Source: G963665005 sp963665005 (GTDB lineage Bacteria > Bacillota > Clostridia > Christensenellales > SZUA-584). Taken from it: a stretch of DNA of 64,000 nt. Both the position numbers and the translations under genes were made by a program. A model generated the notes under the pieces. It did not search any database. It was not told the origin of the DNA and worked only from the letters and a program-made list of their open reading frames with translations. The stretch lies in contig CAXXTQ010000001.1 of assembly GCA_963665005.2 (NCBI GenBank), positions 1,736,001 through 1,800,000 on the forward strand. Reading direction: 5' to 3'. Below are positions 15,480-23,765 of the stretch, piece after piece (the stretch's first letter is position 1; the number at the start of each line of letters is the position of its first letter).

Positions 15480-16088
15480 TTAACAGTCAATCTGCTTGCT
15501 CATACAATAGATTTCAGTAAAGCCGGCTGATGCAGTCATGCGCCCGAAATTTTGAGTTTTATCAACTTTAAATCCTATCTTTTGGTAAAGCTTTAATGCG
15601 CGCGGATTGGTATCAATAACTTCCAGTGTAAGTTTAGTAACGCCAAGCTCTTTTGCCTTCTTGAAAGACGCTTCGAGAAGCATAGTGCCGTATCCCGCGC
15701 CGCGTGCGTCATCGCGGACAGCGATTTTTCCTATATGAACAGTGTTTTTCGCGCTGTGTTCAAAAAACGTTGCGAAAATTCTATTTATTACAGTTCTCCA
15801 AAGCGCGCCCCATAAGCCATAGTTTCTTCTAAAAACAGAAAATTTGTAATCTATAAATTTTAAACCATTATAATCTAAACCTATAAAGCCCATTACACTG
15901 TCATCTTTTAAGGCATATAATCCGCAGTCTGCGTTAATGCATTCTCTGACGCAGTTTTCGCCTTTTTTTGGGTCGCCTTTTAATATATAAGCTCTTAGTT
16001 TTTTGCCGAAAGCGCCGTATAGTATTTGTGCAGCCTCATACCTTTGCTTTTCGCTCAATTTATCAGTGATTATGATATCGTTTTTCAT
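15480..16088 (-). CDS. GNAT-family N-acetyltransferase
   Basis: Transfers acetyl from acetyl-CoA to an unknown amine. The 202-residue protein carries the acetyl-CoA binding loop ARGAGYGTMLL, followed by the ELGVTKLTLEV strand and the NPRALKLYQKIGFK segment typical of RimI-like enzymes. Residues before 100 are a variable, substrate-determining half with a KKGENCVRECIN stretch. GGAG precedes its ATG on the minus strand. It lies upstream of, and in the same direction as, the two-component operon, with 89 bases between, and diverges from the leucine T-box. Confidence 0.85.
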   Translation of the reverse strand: MKNDIIITDKLSEKQRYEAAQILYGAFGKKLRAYILKGDPKKGENCVRECINADCGLYALKDDSVMGFIGLDYNGLKFIDYKFSVFRRNYGLWGALWRTVINRIFATFFEHSAKNTVHIGKIAVRDDARGAGYGTMLLEASFKKAKELGVTKLTLEVIDTNPRALKLYQKIGFKVDKTQNFGRMTASAGFTEIYCMSKQIDC

Positions 16089-16164
16089 CGCTTGATCTCC
16101 ATTTTAAGGAATGTACTCCCGGTTATTATACCATAATTTCTTTGCTTTTTTTCTAAAAAAACTA

Positions 16165-16194
16165 TTGACAATATGCATGTCTTACAACTATAAT
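16165..16194 (+). promoter_or_regulatory. Promoter of the leu operon
   Basis: TTGACA (16165-16170), 18-base spacer and TATAAT (16189-16194): both hexamers are perfect consensus. Transcription would start about 16202, immediately before the T-box stem I. Confidence 0.85.
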
Positions 16195-16204
16195 TAAGCA
16201 AATT

Positions 16205-16466
16205 AAAGGCTGTGATGGAGAAAAGTAGACTTATCTCTGCTTCGTAGAGAGCTGTTGTTTGGTGAAAGACGGCAGGCAGAATACAGACGAAACTCGCTCC
16301 TAAGCTGCTGTGCCGAAACTTTATTTCAGTAGGGGCAGACGTCGTGACTCAACGTTATAAGAGTACGGGCATTATATAGTGCCCTGATAAGCTGGCGGTT
16401 ATTATTAATCGCAAGCAGAGTGGTACCGCGGGTCTTTCGTCTCTGTATGATGGAAGGCTTTTTTTG
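16205..16466 (+). promoter_or_regulatory. T-box leader, leucine type
   Basis: tRNA-sensing attenuator. Stem I starts with GTGATGGAGAAAAGTAGA; the specifier region ACGAAACTCGCTCC offers CTC (16293-16295), a leucine codon. The T-box AGAGTGGTACCGCG is at 16417-16430. The terminator is GTCTTTC (16432-16438) with GGAAGGC (16452-16458) and seven T. Uncharged tRNA-Leu should pair with specifier and T-box, stabilise the antiterminator and allow transcription of leuA. Confidence 0.92.
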
Positions 16467-16527
16467 TATGATTTTATATAAAAAAAGTGCAGTACCAAAA
16501 AGATTTTGTAAAGGAAGGAGATCCATT

Positions 16528-18045
16528 ATGAGAAAGATCAAGATTTTTGACACGACACTTAGGGACGGAGAACAATCGCCGGGATGCAGCATGAACTTAA
16601 GCGAGAAAATAGAGGTTGCGCACCAGCTGGAAAAGCTCAATGTAGATGTCATTGAAGCAGGTTTCGCAATAGCTTCGCCGGGCGATTTTGTTTCGGTAAA
16701 GACTATTGCCGAAAAAATTAAGGATACAAAAGTCGCAAGTCTCTCACGAGCGCTCAAAAAGGATATTGATCGTTCTTATGAAGCGTTGAAAAACGCAGCC
16801 TCGCCGAGAATACACACGTTTTTAGCGACGTCTCCTATTCATATGAAGTATAAGCTCAAGATGAGCCCGGAAGATGTATTAGCCCAGGCGGCGGACATGG
16901 TGAAATATGCAAAATCGCTTTGCGGCGATATAGAATTTTCTGCCGAAGACGCTTCAAGAAGTGAGCCTGAGTTTTTGTATAAAGTGCTCGAGGGCGTTAT
17001 CAAAGCGGGCGCAACATGCGTAAACATTCCCGATACCGTAGGGTATTCTACTCCCGAAGAGTATTATGAGTTTGTGCTTGGTGTAAAGAATAATGTCGCG
17101 GGCATTGAGAAGGTAGACCTTTCGGTACACTGCCACAACGATTTGGGGCTTGGTGCCGCGAATTCACTCGCGGCTGTACGCGCGGGGGCTACGCAGGTAG
17201 AATGTACGATAAATGGAATAGGCGAAAGAGCGGGCAACGCAGCTCTTGAAGAAATCGTGATGATTATAAACACACGGCACGATCTGTACGATTTTTCAAC
17301 CGGCATCGACACTCGGCAGATTTATAATTCGTCAAGACTGGTTTCATCGATTACCGGCGTTGCCGTACAGCCGAACAAAGCGATAGTGGGAGAAAACGCG
17401 TTTGCTCACGAAGCGGGAATTCATCAGCATGGTATATTGGCAAACGTTGAAACATATGAGATAATGACACCCGAGTCGATTGGACTTGAACACAACACTT
17501 TTGTACTCGGAAAGCATTCGGGAAAACACGCTTTCGCCGACAGGCTGAAAACTCTTGGGTATAATATAGACGAAGAGCGCCTTGCGCACAGCTTTGAACA
17601 GTTTAAAGAGCTTGCGGACAGAAAAAAAGACGTTTCGGATATGGATCTGCGCGCGCTTGTCGAATTTGAATCGTTAGAGATTCCGAATGAATTCGAGATA
17701 GATTCTTTCGTGGTAAACAGCGGAAACAAGATGACGGCTACTGCGATGATAAAGCTGATTCGCAATGATGAAGTGTTAGAAGAAGCTACGACGGGCGACG
17801 GGCCTGTAGACGCAGCTTTTAACGCTATAGACAAATGTGTAGGCATGAGCTTTAGGCTGGAGGATTATGTTGTCCGTTCGGTAACGGGCGGTAAGGACGC
17901 CCAGGGCGAAGTCTCTGTTAAGCTTGGTAAGGACGGTAAGAAATACAAAGGCAAAGGGCTAAGCACAGATATTGTTGAAGCAAGCGTAAAAGCTTATGTA
18001 GACGCCATAAACAGATACTATTATGAAATAAAAGTGGAGGGATAG
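16528..18045 (+). CDS. leuA: 2-isopropylmalate synthase
   Basis: First committed step of leucine synthesis: condenses 2-oxoisovalerate with acetyl-CoA. The 505-residue protein begins MRKIKIFDTTLRDGEQSPG, with the metal- and substrate-binding DTTLRDGEQ, the SVHCHNDLGLG metal motif and a GERAGNAALEE segment in the TIM barrel, then a C-terminal regulatory domain (about 390-500) that binds leucine for feedback inhibition. ATG 16528 follows GGAAGGAG by seven bases; the frame is open back into the T-box but that part is untranslated leader. Homocitrate or citramalate synthase are alternatives, but the leucine T-box and leuCD favour LeuA. Confidence 0.94.
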   Translation: MRKIKIFDTTLRDGEQSPGCSMNLSEKIEVAHQLEKLNVDVIEAGFAIASPGDFVSVKTIAEKIKDTKVASLSRALKKDIDRSYEALKNAASPRIHTFLATSPIHMKYKLKMSPEDVLAQAADMVKYAKSLCGDIEFSAEDASRSEPEFLYKVLEGVIKAGATCVNIPDTVGYSTPEEYYEFVLGVKNNVAGIEKVDLSVHCHNDLGLGAANSLAAVRAGATQVECTINGIGERAGNAALEEIVMIINTRHDLYDFSTGIDTRQIYNSSRLVSSITGVAVQPNKAIVGENAFAHEAGIHQHGILANVETYEIMTPESIGLEHNTFVLGKHSGKHAFADRLKTLGYNIDEERLAHSFEQFKELADRKKDVSDMDLRALVEFESLEIPNEFEIDSFVVNSGNKMTATAMIKLIRNDEVLEEATTGDGPVDAAFNAIDKCVGMSFRLEDYVVRSVTGGKDAQGEVSVKLGKDGKKYKGKGLSTDIVEASVKAYVDAINRYYYEIKVEG

Positions 18046-18049
18046 AAAA

Positions 18050-19309
18050 TTGAGTATGACGATGACACAAAAAATATTGGCAAGCAAGGCGGGGCTCGAT
18101 GAGGTTCATGCCGGGCAGTATATCGAGGCCAAGATAGACCTTGCTCTGGGTAACGATATAACTACACCTGTTGCCATAAAAGAGTTTAATAAAACGGGCA
18201 GAAAAACTGTGTTCGATAAAGACAAGGTCGCGATAGTGCCCGACCATTTTACGCCGAACAAAGATATTAAAGCGGCGGAGCAGTGCAAGTTTATACGAGA
18301 GTTTGCTCTAAAGCACGACGTTACCAACTATTTTGAAGTGGGCGAAATGGGCATTGAGCATTGCCTGATACCCGAAAAAGGGCTGGCTGTGCCGGGCGAC
18401 GCTATCATCGGCGCAGATTCGCACACATGCACTTACGGCGCGCTCGGAGCTTTTTCTACCGGAATGGGCAGTACCGACCTCGGCGCGGCTATGGCAAGAG
18501 GTAAAAGCTGGTTCAAAGTACCGTCGGCGATAAAATTTGTATTGACGGGCAAAATGCAAAAGTGGGTATCGGGAAAAGATATCATACTGCACATTATAGG
18601 AATGATAGGCGTGGACGGCGCTTTGTATAAATCTATGGAGTTCGCCGGAGACGGCGTTGCCGAGCTTACTATGGACGACAGGTTCACGATTTGCAACATG
18701 GCTATCGAAGCAGGCGCGAAAAACGGTATATTCCCTGTCGATGAAAAAACGATAGAGTACGTAAAAGCGCATTCGAACAGAGATTACGAAGTATTCGAGG
18801 CGGACGAGGACGCGGAGTATGACCAAGTCATAGAAATCGATTTAAACACGCTTCGCCCGACGGTAGCGTTTCCGCACCTGCCTGAAAACACAAAGACTAT
18901 CGACGAAGTCGGTGACATCAAAATTGATCAGGTCGTTATAGGCTCTTGCACTAACGGGCGCATGGGCGACCTTAGAATCGCCGCCGATATACTTCGCGGC
19001 AAAAAGGTGAAAAAGGGAGTGCGTACAATCGTGTTTCCCGGGACTCAAAAAATTTACCTGCAGGCGGTAAAAGAAGGTTTAGTAACCGATATCGTAGAAG
19101 CGGGCGCTGTGTTTTCCACACCGACATGCGGGCCTTGCCTCGGCGGGCATATGGGAATACTCGCTAAGGGAGAGCGTGCGGTTTCTACAACAAACCGTAA
19201 CTTTGTCGGAAGAATGGGGCATGTAGAATCTGAGGTTTACCTCGCTAGCCCTGCGGTTGCGGCGGCTTCCGCTCTTACCGGAAAAATAGAAAACCCCGAG
19301 AACTTATAA
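18050..19309 (+). CDS. leuC: 3-isopropylmalate dehydratase, large subunit
   Basis: Aconitase-family enzyme with a [4Fe-4S] cluster that isomerises 2- to 3-isopropylmalate together with LeuD. The 419-residue sequence is the shorter form found in archaea and Clostridia, with the cluster cysteines in GSCTNGR and STPTCGPCLGG and the GADSHTCTYGALGAF block. The start is TTG 18050, eight bases after GGAGGG; ATG codons at 18056 and 18062 have poorer spacing. Only four bases separate it from leuA. Confidence 0.93.
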   Translation: MSMTMTQKILASKAGLDEVHAGQYIEAKIDLALGNDITTPVAIKEFNKTGRKTVFDKDKVAIVPDHFTPNKDIKAAEQCKFIREFALKHDVTNYFEVGEMGIEHCLIPEKGLAVPGDAIIGADSHTCTYGALGAFSTGMGSTDLGAAMARGKSWFKVPSAIKFVLTGKMQKWVSGKDIILHIIGMIGVDGALYKSMEFAGDGVAELTMDDRFTICNMAIEAGAKNGIFPVDEKTIEYVKAHSNRDYEVFEADEDAEYDQVIEIDLNTLRPTVAFPHLPENTKTIDEVGDIKIDQVVIGSCTNGRMGDLRIAADILRGKKVKKGVRTIVFPGTQKIYLQAVKEGLVTDIVEAGAVFSTPTCGPCLGGHMGILAKGERAVSTTNRNFVGRMGHVESEVYLASPAVAAASALTGKIENPENL

Positions 19310-19324
19310 AGAAAGGTTTATGAT

Positions 19325-19801
19325 ATGAGAGTATATAAATATGGAAACAATGTAGATACCGATGTTATTATTCCGGCGAGATACCTTAACACTTCGGATG
19401 AGAATGAGCTTGCTTCGCACTGCATGGAAGACATCGACGAAACTTTCGCGAAGACAGTTGAGCCGGGCGACGTAATTGTTGCAGAAAACAACTTTGGATG
19501 CGGTTCATCTAGAGAGCACGCGCCTATAGCAATAAAAGCTTCGGGAATATACTGTGTTATAGCAAACACCTTTGCACGTATATTTTTCAGAAACTGCATC
19601 AACATAGGGCTGCCTATTCTCGAGTGCCCGGAGGCTGTAAAAAATACAGACAAGGGCGACGAGCTTAAAATAGACCTAGACAAAGGGTCTATATATAACG
19701 TAACAAAAGATATGACGTTTCAGGCAGAGCCTTTTCCGCCGTTCATGAGAAAGATAATGGACGCGAACGGGCTTATAGGCTATATTTCTAAAGAAGCATA
19801 A
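19325..19801 (+). CDS. leuD: 3-isopropylmalate dehydratase, small subunit
   Basis: Swivelling domain that completes the LeuC active site. The 158-residue protein has the DTDVIIPARYL start region, the NNFGCGSSREHAP substrate loop and the FARIFFRNCINIGLP block. It starts 15 bases after leuC with GAAAGG and is the last gene of the operon, which ends at a strong terminator; leuB is not here. Confidence 0.94.
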   Translation: MRVYKYGNNVDTDVIIPARYLNTSDENELASHCMEDIDETFAKTVEPGDVIVAENNFGCGSSREHAPIAIKASGIYCVIANTFARIFFRNCINIGLPILECPEAVKNTDKGDELKIDLDKGSIYNVTKDMTFQAEPFPPFMRKIMDANGLIGYISKEA

Positions 19802-19817
19802 GGCAAAATTAAACAAA

Positions 19818-19859
19818 CGAGCATACTTGGTTTTGAAAAACCTTGTATGCTCGTTTTTT
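19818..19859. terminator. Strong bidirectional terminator after leuD
   Basis: CGAGCATAC (19818-19826) pairs with GTATGCTCG (19845-19853), with GGTTTT/AAAACC continuing the stem, then six T. T-rich sequence also follows on the other strand, so it can serve the convergent gene at 19884. Confidence 0.92.
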
Positions 19860-19883
19860 GCTTATTTCTATATTCTATTCAGC

Positions 19884-20465
19884 CTACGCGCCGAACTCGC
19901 CCGCTTTCCAAGCTTCAAATTTCTCCATAGTCAGCTCATATGTACGCTGGCATATATCCGGAAGCTCGCCGCCCCAGGTATCCTGCGCAAGTTCGAAACC
20001 TTTTTTCACCGCATCTATAAGCATTTCCGCTTTGCTCGAATCGCCGCCCGAGATGCCGATTGCAAATTCCACGAGACGGTCAGAAGTTGCTTCCGCGCTG
20101 TAAAAGCCGCCTTCCATAACGTTCGCCGCATCGAGGTCGCTTTCTATGCCATAGCGCTTGCTCAATAGTGCTTCGAGATTATCGATGCTTAACGGGCTGC
20201 GGCCGCTACCGTCAAGATACCCTTGCATATACGATTTTAGGCTTCCGAGCTGGTTGCCGAGCTGTTTGTTTATATACTTTCCGAATTTTTGTACGATCTG
20301 CGCGTTTCCGGCAAGCTTCGGGTTGGCGTATAATGCCAGCTTTTCGCTGCTTACTGTCTGCTTCTCCTTGGCGCCTTTTTCTTCTTTGTTTTGCTCCGGC
20401 TTATTATTGCGCGGCTTATAATCCGAAAGATGGGTGATATTGTTTCCCGTTTTACTTATATCCAT
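19884..20465 (-). CDS. DUF5610-like protein, possibly motility-linked
   Basis: The 193-residue soluble protein has a charged disordered N terminus (1-45) and a helical domain (about 50-190) with a pattern like DUF5610: TSDRLVEFAIGI, then LIDAVKKGFELAQ, then LPDICQRTYELTMEKFEAW. DUF5610 proteins have no established role that I know of, though a motility link is plausible; this is recalled resemblance, not a search. RBS GGAGG is seven bases before the ATG. On the same strand a sigma-28-like promoter (TAAA, 17 bases, CCGATAT) lies about 80 bases upstream, which points to co-regulation with motility. Confidence 0.5.
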   Translation of the reverse strand: MDISKTGNNITHLSDYKPRNNKPEQNKEEKGAKEKQTVSSEKLALYANPKLAGNAQIVQKFGKYINKQLGNQLGSLKSYMQGYLDGSGRSPLSIDNLEALLSKRYGIESDLDAANVMEGGFYSAEATSDRLVEFAIGISGGDSSKAEMLIDAVKKGFELAQDTWGGELPDICQRTYELTMEKFEAWKAGEFGA

Positions 20466-20543
20466 GAGATAACCTCCTTGTTTAGGCCGTTAAACGACCT
20501 CGCGGGCGCCGATGTCCTTATCGTTTTAATCCCGCTATAAAAT

Positions 20544-20571
20544 ATATCGGAATATTATCAGAAATCCTTTA
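20544..20571 (-). promoter_or_regulatory. Candidate sigma-28 (SigD/FliA) promoter
   Basis: On the minus strand TAAA (20571-20568), 17 bases, then CCGATAT (20550-20544). The consensus is TAAA, 15-16 bases, (G)CCGATAT, so the -10 is excellent and spacing slightly long. The leader to the ATG holds a small hairpin (GGTCG/CGGCC) before the ribosome site. Confidence 0.4.
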
Positions 20572-20594
20572 ATTGGAAATTAAATAACAAAACA

Positions 20595-20623
20595 TTACAA
20601 TATATGATTTTTTTTGATATAAT
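20595..20623 (+). promoter_or_regulatory. Promoter of the ApeA-like gene
   Basis: TTACAA (20595-20600), 17-base spacer, TATAAT (20618-20623) with an extended -10 TGA. The gene thus has its own constitutive-looking promoter. Confidence 0.6.
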
Positions 20624-20674
20624 TTATTATGTCAGATTTTTTGCATGCCTATATATTGATAAGAGGTGAATGGA

Positions 20675-22093
20675 ATGGCACGGAATATCTATTTAGACGA
20701 ATACGCTAACAAAATAGGGAAATTTAATTTGGAGCATGATGAGGATACATCATTTTTTGCTCAGCTAGTTTATAGAGAACCGGATTATCTTCTCGTAGGC
20801 AATATAGTAAGCGAACTTTTATACCGAGATATATGTCGAAAAAAAACTAGAGGATTCGAAGTTTGTTATTTTAATTTTTTTGGTGAAATCGAAGGAACGT
20901 GTTTTTCTCTCATAAATTCCACTATGTCGAATAAGAGCAGCAAAAATACTGATCCAAATGACATTGAAAACGGATGGCATTATTCCATTGAAATAAAACC
21001 GGGTGAAATCGCTTTTGGAAGTTTCTATGCGAATGATGAAACTGCAATATCGAGTACCATCGTTGAGTATGATAAAATTAATGAGTTTATTCATTTGGAG
21101 CTTTGCAAATTTGATTTAGACAAAGGATTATCATTTACTCCATCTTCATCTATTAAGTACAATTTAAAAGGTTGTGAATTAATGTTCGATGCAAAACTTT
21201 CTTGTTCGGAATCATTTGACAGATATGAATTTAAAAATAATGTCTCGACAACGTATAATTATGAAAATAAAATAGATATTAAGACAGCGAGAAAACATAT
21301 AGCAATCACACAAATGTTCTTTTCCCTACTGAAACTCAACTACATAGGAGCAAATTCAATAGATTTGTTCAAAGAGCAATATCCTAATTTTTATCAGCAA
21401 TTTAATCCAACTAACGTAGTTAAATACCATTTAAATTTTGCTTCGAATAGCGTAAAGGAAGCATGGCCGGTTCCCACTTTCTGCTTGAAATTTGAGTACA
21501 TAGAAAATATTTTTGAAACAATTTTGGATAACTGGTTTGAGTTTATGTCTAGTGCAGAGCCGATAGTCGAATTATTCTATCAAATATTAATTCAACGCTC
21601 TTTTGATATAAATCATTTTTTGAATTTGGTACAAGCGCTTGAGGTATATTCAAACAAGTTTAGGGAAGCCGAAGTGAAGAAGTTGTCGAAAAAACGTACT
21701 CGCGACAAGGGAAAACTGTGCAAAAACTCAGAACAACAATGTCCTGAAAAAGATAATTGGTCTGTCACAACGTGGCATAGAATGGTTGATTTGCTAGACT
21801 TCACAAAGATATGTTTTAAGTTTGATGAGAACGACATTGACATTATTGCATGCTGGATTACCGACACTAGAAACTACTATACGCATTATGGAGATGATAA
21901 AAAGAAAAAGGCATTGACTGCTTTTAACGAAAGAGCACCAATTAACAGATTTATGAAGTATCTATTGACAATCTTGATTTATAATAAACTTGGAATTGAG
22001 ATGGAGCTTATAGGCAAAGAATTTTATCATCCTTTCTATCAAACAACATTGCAGCAAGTAAAATCGCTTTTGATATCTAAAAGGAGCGAGTAA
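20675..22093 (+). CDS. ApeA-like HEPN protein, probable phage-defence effector
   Basis: Predicted single-gene abortive-infection protein. Residues 1-190 look like the beta-rich ApeA N-terminal domain (short strands, no membrane segment), followed by helical regions with AITQMFFSLLKLNYIG. The C-terminal third is a HEPN domain with catalytic motif RNYYTH (R399-H404) in ITDTRNYYTHYG, the Rx4H pattern of HEPN ribonucleases, and a closing RFMKYLLTILIYNKLGI helix. The 472-residue gene is more A+T-rich than its neighbours (one sampled 60-base line has 19 G+C, against 33 in glpK), suggesting acquisition. ATG 20675 follows AGAGGTG; GTG 20666 overlaps it. The ApeA name is by pattern; a HEPN of another family is possible. 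Confidence 0.6.
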   Translation: MARNIYLDEYANKIGKFNLEHDEDTSFFAQLVYREPDYLLVGNIVSELLYRDICRKKTRGFEVCYFNFFGEIEGTCFSLINSTMSNKSSKNTDPNDIENGWHYSIEIKPGEIAFGSFYANDETAISSTIVEYDKINEFIHLELCKFDLDKGLSFTPSSSIKYNLKGCELMFDAKLSCSESFDRYEFKNNVSTTYNYENKIDIKTARKHIAITQMFFSLLKLNYIGANSIDLFKEQYPNFYQQFNPTNVVKYHLNFASNSVKEAWPVPTFCLKFEYIENIFETILDNWFEFMSSAEPIVELFYQILIQRSFDINHFLNLVQALEVYSNKFREAEVKKLSKKRTRDKGKLCKNSEQQCPEKDNWSVTTWHRMVDLLDFTKICFKFDENDIDIIACWITDTRNYYTHYGDDKKKKALTAFNERAPINRFMKYLLTILIYNKLGIEMELIGKEFYHPFYQTTLQQVKSLLISKRSE

Positions 22094-22132
22094 GCATCTA
22101 CTTTTTTTCCTCCAACAACCCAAACTCTATTA

Positions 22133-22141
22133 TGATATAAT
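22133..22141 (+). promoter_or_regulatory. Extended -10 promoter of glpK
   Basis: TG-A-TATAAT (22133-22141) lies 34 bases before the glpK ATG. No good -35 is visible, which is common for extended -10 promoters. Confidence 0.4.
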
Positions 22142-22175
22142 AAAACAAAGAATCTTTCTTAGAGGAGTTACATCA

Positions 22176-23675
22176 ATGGCAAAACGTTTCATAATGGCTA
22201 TAGACCAGGGGACGACGGGAACAAGAGTGGTGCTGTTTAACCATGAAGGGCAGATACATTCGTCTGCATACCGCGAGATAAAGCAGATTTATCAAAAACC
22301 CGGCTGGGTAGAGCACGAAGCTAATGAATATTGGGAAACGGTGCTTGCCTGCGCCGCCGAAGCTTTCGAAAAAGGGAATACGAGCGCGGAAGAGGTCGCG
22401 GCAATAGGCATAACCTGCCAGAGAGAAACGACTATTTTATGGGACAGAGACACGGGAGAGCCCGTATATAAAGCGATAGTATGGCAGTCGCGGCAGACTG
22501 CGCAGATATGCGAAGAGCTAAAAGAAAAAGGCTACGACGATTATATAAGGAAAAACACAGGCCTTTTGATAGACGCCTATTTCTCGGGCACTAAGATAAA
22601 ATGGATAATTGATAATATAGACGGCGTAAAGCAGAAGGTAAACGCTAAGAAAATCTGTTTCGGCAACGTTGATTCTTGGCTGATGTATAAGCTTTCGGGC
22701 GGCGCATGCCATGTAGAAGATTATTCAAACGCGTCAAGAACGCTCCTTTTAAATATACACACACTAAAATGGGATGAAAAAATTCTGGGCGCTCTCGGTA
22801 TACCAGAGCATATACTGCCCGAGTTAAAACCGTCGAGCGGCGAAATTGCAGTCACGAGCAAAGATGCATTTTTCGGGCAGGAGATACCGATAACGGGAGA
22901 CGCGGGAGACCAGCACGCCGCAGCTTTTGGGCAGACGTGCTTCGAGCCGGGCATGGCAAAGAACACCTACGGCACAGCACTTGCGCTTATGATGAATATT
23001 GGGGAAAAGCCGAAACCGAGCAAAACAGGGCTTACAACAGACCTTGCATGGTTTATCGGCGGCAGGGCGGAATACGCTCTTGAAGGGCTTGTTTTTATAG
23101 GCGGCGCCGTTATTCAATGGCTGCGAGACGGTCTGAAGATTATAGACAGCGCGGCAGAGGTAAGCGAACTTGCCGGCAGAGTTGCCGACACAGGCGGAGT
23201 ATATCTTGTACCGGCGTTTACGGGGCTTTGCGCGCCGTACTGGGATATGTACGCGAGAGGAACGATAGTCGGAATTACAAGAGGAACGACAAACGAGCAT
23301 ATAGCAAGAAGCGCGCTTGAATCCATGGCGTACCAGACGCGAGATATACTGGAGTGCATGCAGCAGGATTCGGGAGAGAAAGCGGTATCGTTAAGAGTTG
23401 ACGGCGGTGCGACGGCGAGCGATTTTCTGATGCAGTTTCAGGCGGATATCTTGGGCATACCTATAGAGATACCTGTTGTTACCGAAATGACAGCGCTCGG
23501 CGCGGCTTATCTTGCCGGGCTTGGCGCAGGCTTTTGGGAAGACAAACAGGAAATCGCAAAGCAGTGGAAGTTAGCAAGGGTTTTTGAGCCAAATATGAAG
23601 CAGGACCAAAGGCAGGAACTTTATTCGGGATGGAAACGCGCGGTAGAGCGGTCTTTTGGCTGGGCGCAAAAATAA
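22176..23675 (+). CDS. glpK: Glycerol kinase
   Basis: Phosphorylates glycerol to glycerol-3-phosphate in the cytoplasm. The 499-residue protein has the FGGY-family phosphate loop IDQGTTGTRV near the N terminus, GWVEHEANEYWETV, WQSRQTA, the GDAGDQHAAAFGQ segment and the FGGY signature region GGATASDFLMQFQADI. RBS AGAGGAG. No glpF or glpD is adjacent; it stands alone between the HEPN gene and the convergent M56 gene, and the 90-base gap after it shows no clear terminator. Confidence 0.95.
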   Translation: MAKRFIMAIDQGTTGTRVVLFNHEGQIHSSAYREIKQIYQKPGWVEHEANEYWETVLACAAEAFEKGNTSAEEVAAIGITCQRETTILWDRDTGEPVYKAIVWQSRQTAQICEELKEKGYDDYIRKNTGLLIDAYFSGTKIKWIIDNIDGVKQKVNAKKICFGNVDSWLMYKLSGGACHVEDYSNASRTLLLNIHTLKWDEKILGALGIPEHILPELKPSSGEIAVTSKDAFFGQEIPITGDAGDQHAAAFGQTCFEPGMAKNTYGTALALMMNIGEKPKPSKTGLTTDLAWFIGGRAEYALEGLVFIGGAVIQWLRDGLKIIDSAAEVSELAGRVADTGGVYLVPAFTGLCAPYWDMYARGTIVGITRGTTNEHIARSALESMAYQTRDILECMQQDSGEKAVSLRVDGGATASDFLMQFQADILGIPIEIPVVTEMTALGAAYLAGLGAGFWEDKQEIAKQWKLARVFEPNMKQDQRQELYSGWKRAVERSFGWAQK

Positions 23676-23765
23676 GACGAAAAATGCTGCTTCTTGCTCC
23701 GGCAAAGCCTCCGGTTTAAAAAGTGTGGCCTATGATTATCGCCATTGAAAAAAATCGAATTTAAA

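Noticed and set aside
15462..15480. AGGAGG on the plus strand without a following gene
   Set aside because: No start codon or coding frame follows at a useful distance; the GNAT gene lies on the other strand.
16420..16527. Upstream in-frame extension of leuA
   Set aside because: It runs through the T-box antiterminator and terminator; the ribosome site is before ATG 16528.
19827..20168. Plus-strand frames opposite the DUF5610-like gene
   Set aside because: Antisense shadows overlapping the leuD terminator, without ribosome sites.
23676..23765. Terminator between glpK and the M56 gene
   Set aside because: Only a four-base CCGG stem and no T run; not convincing.
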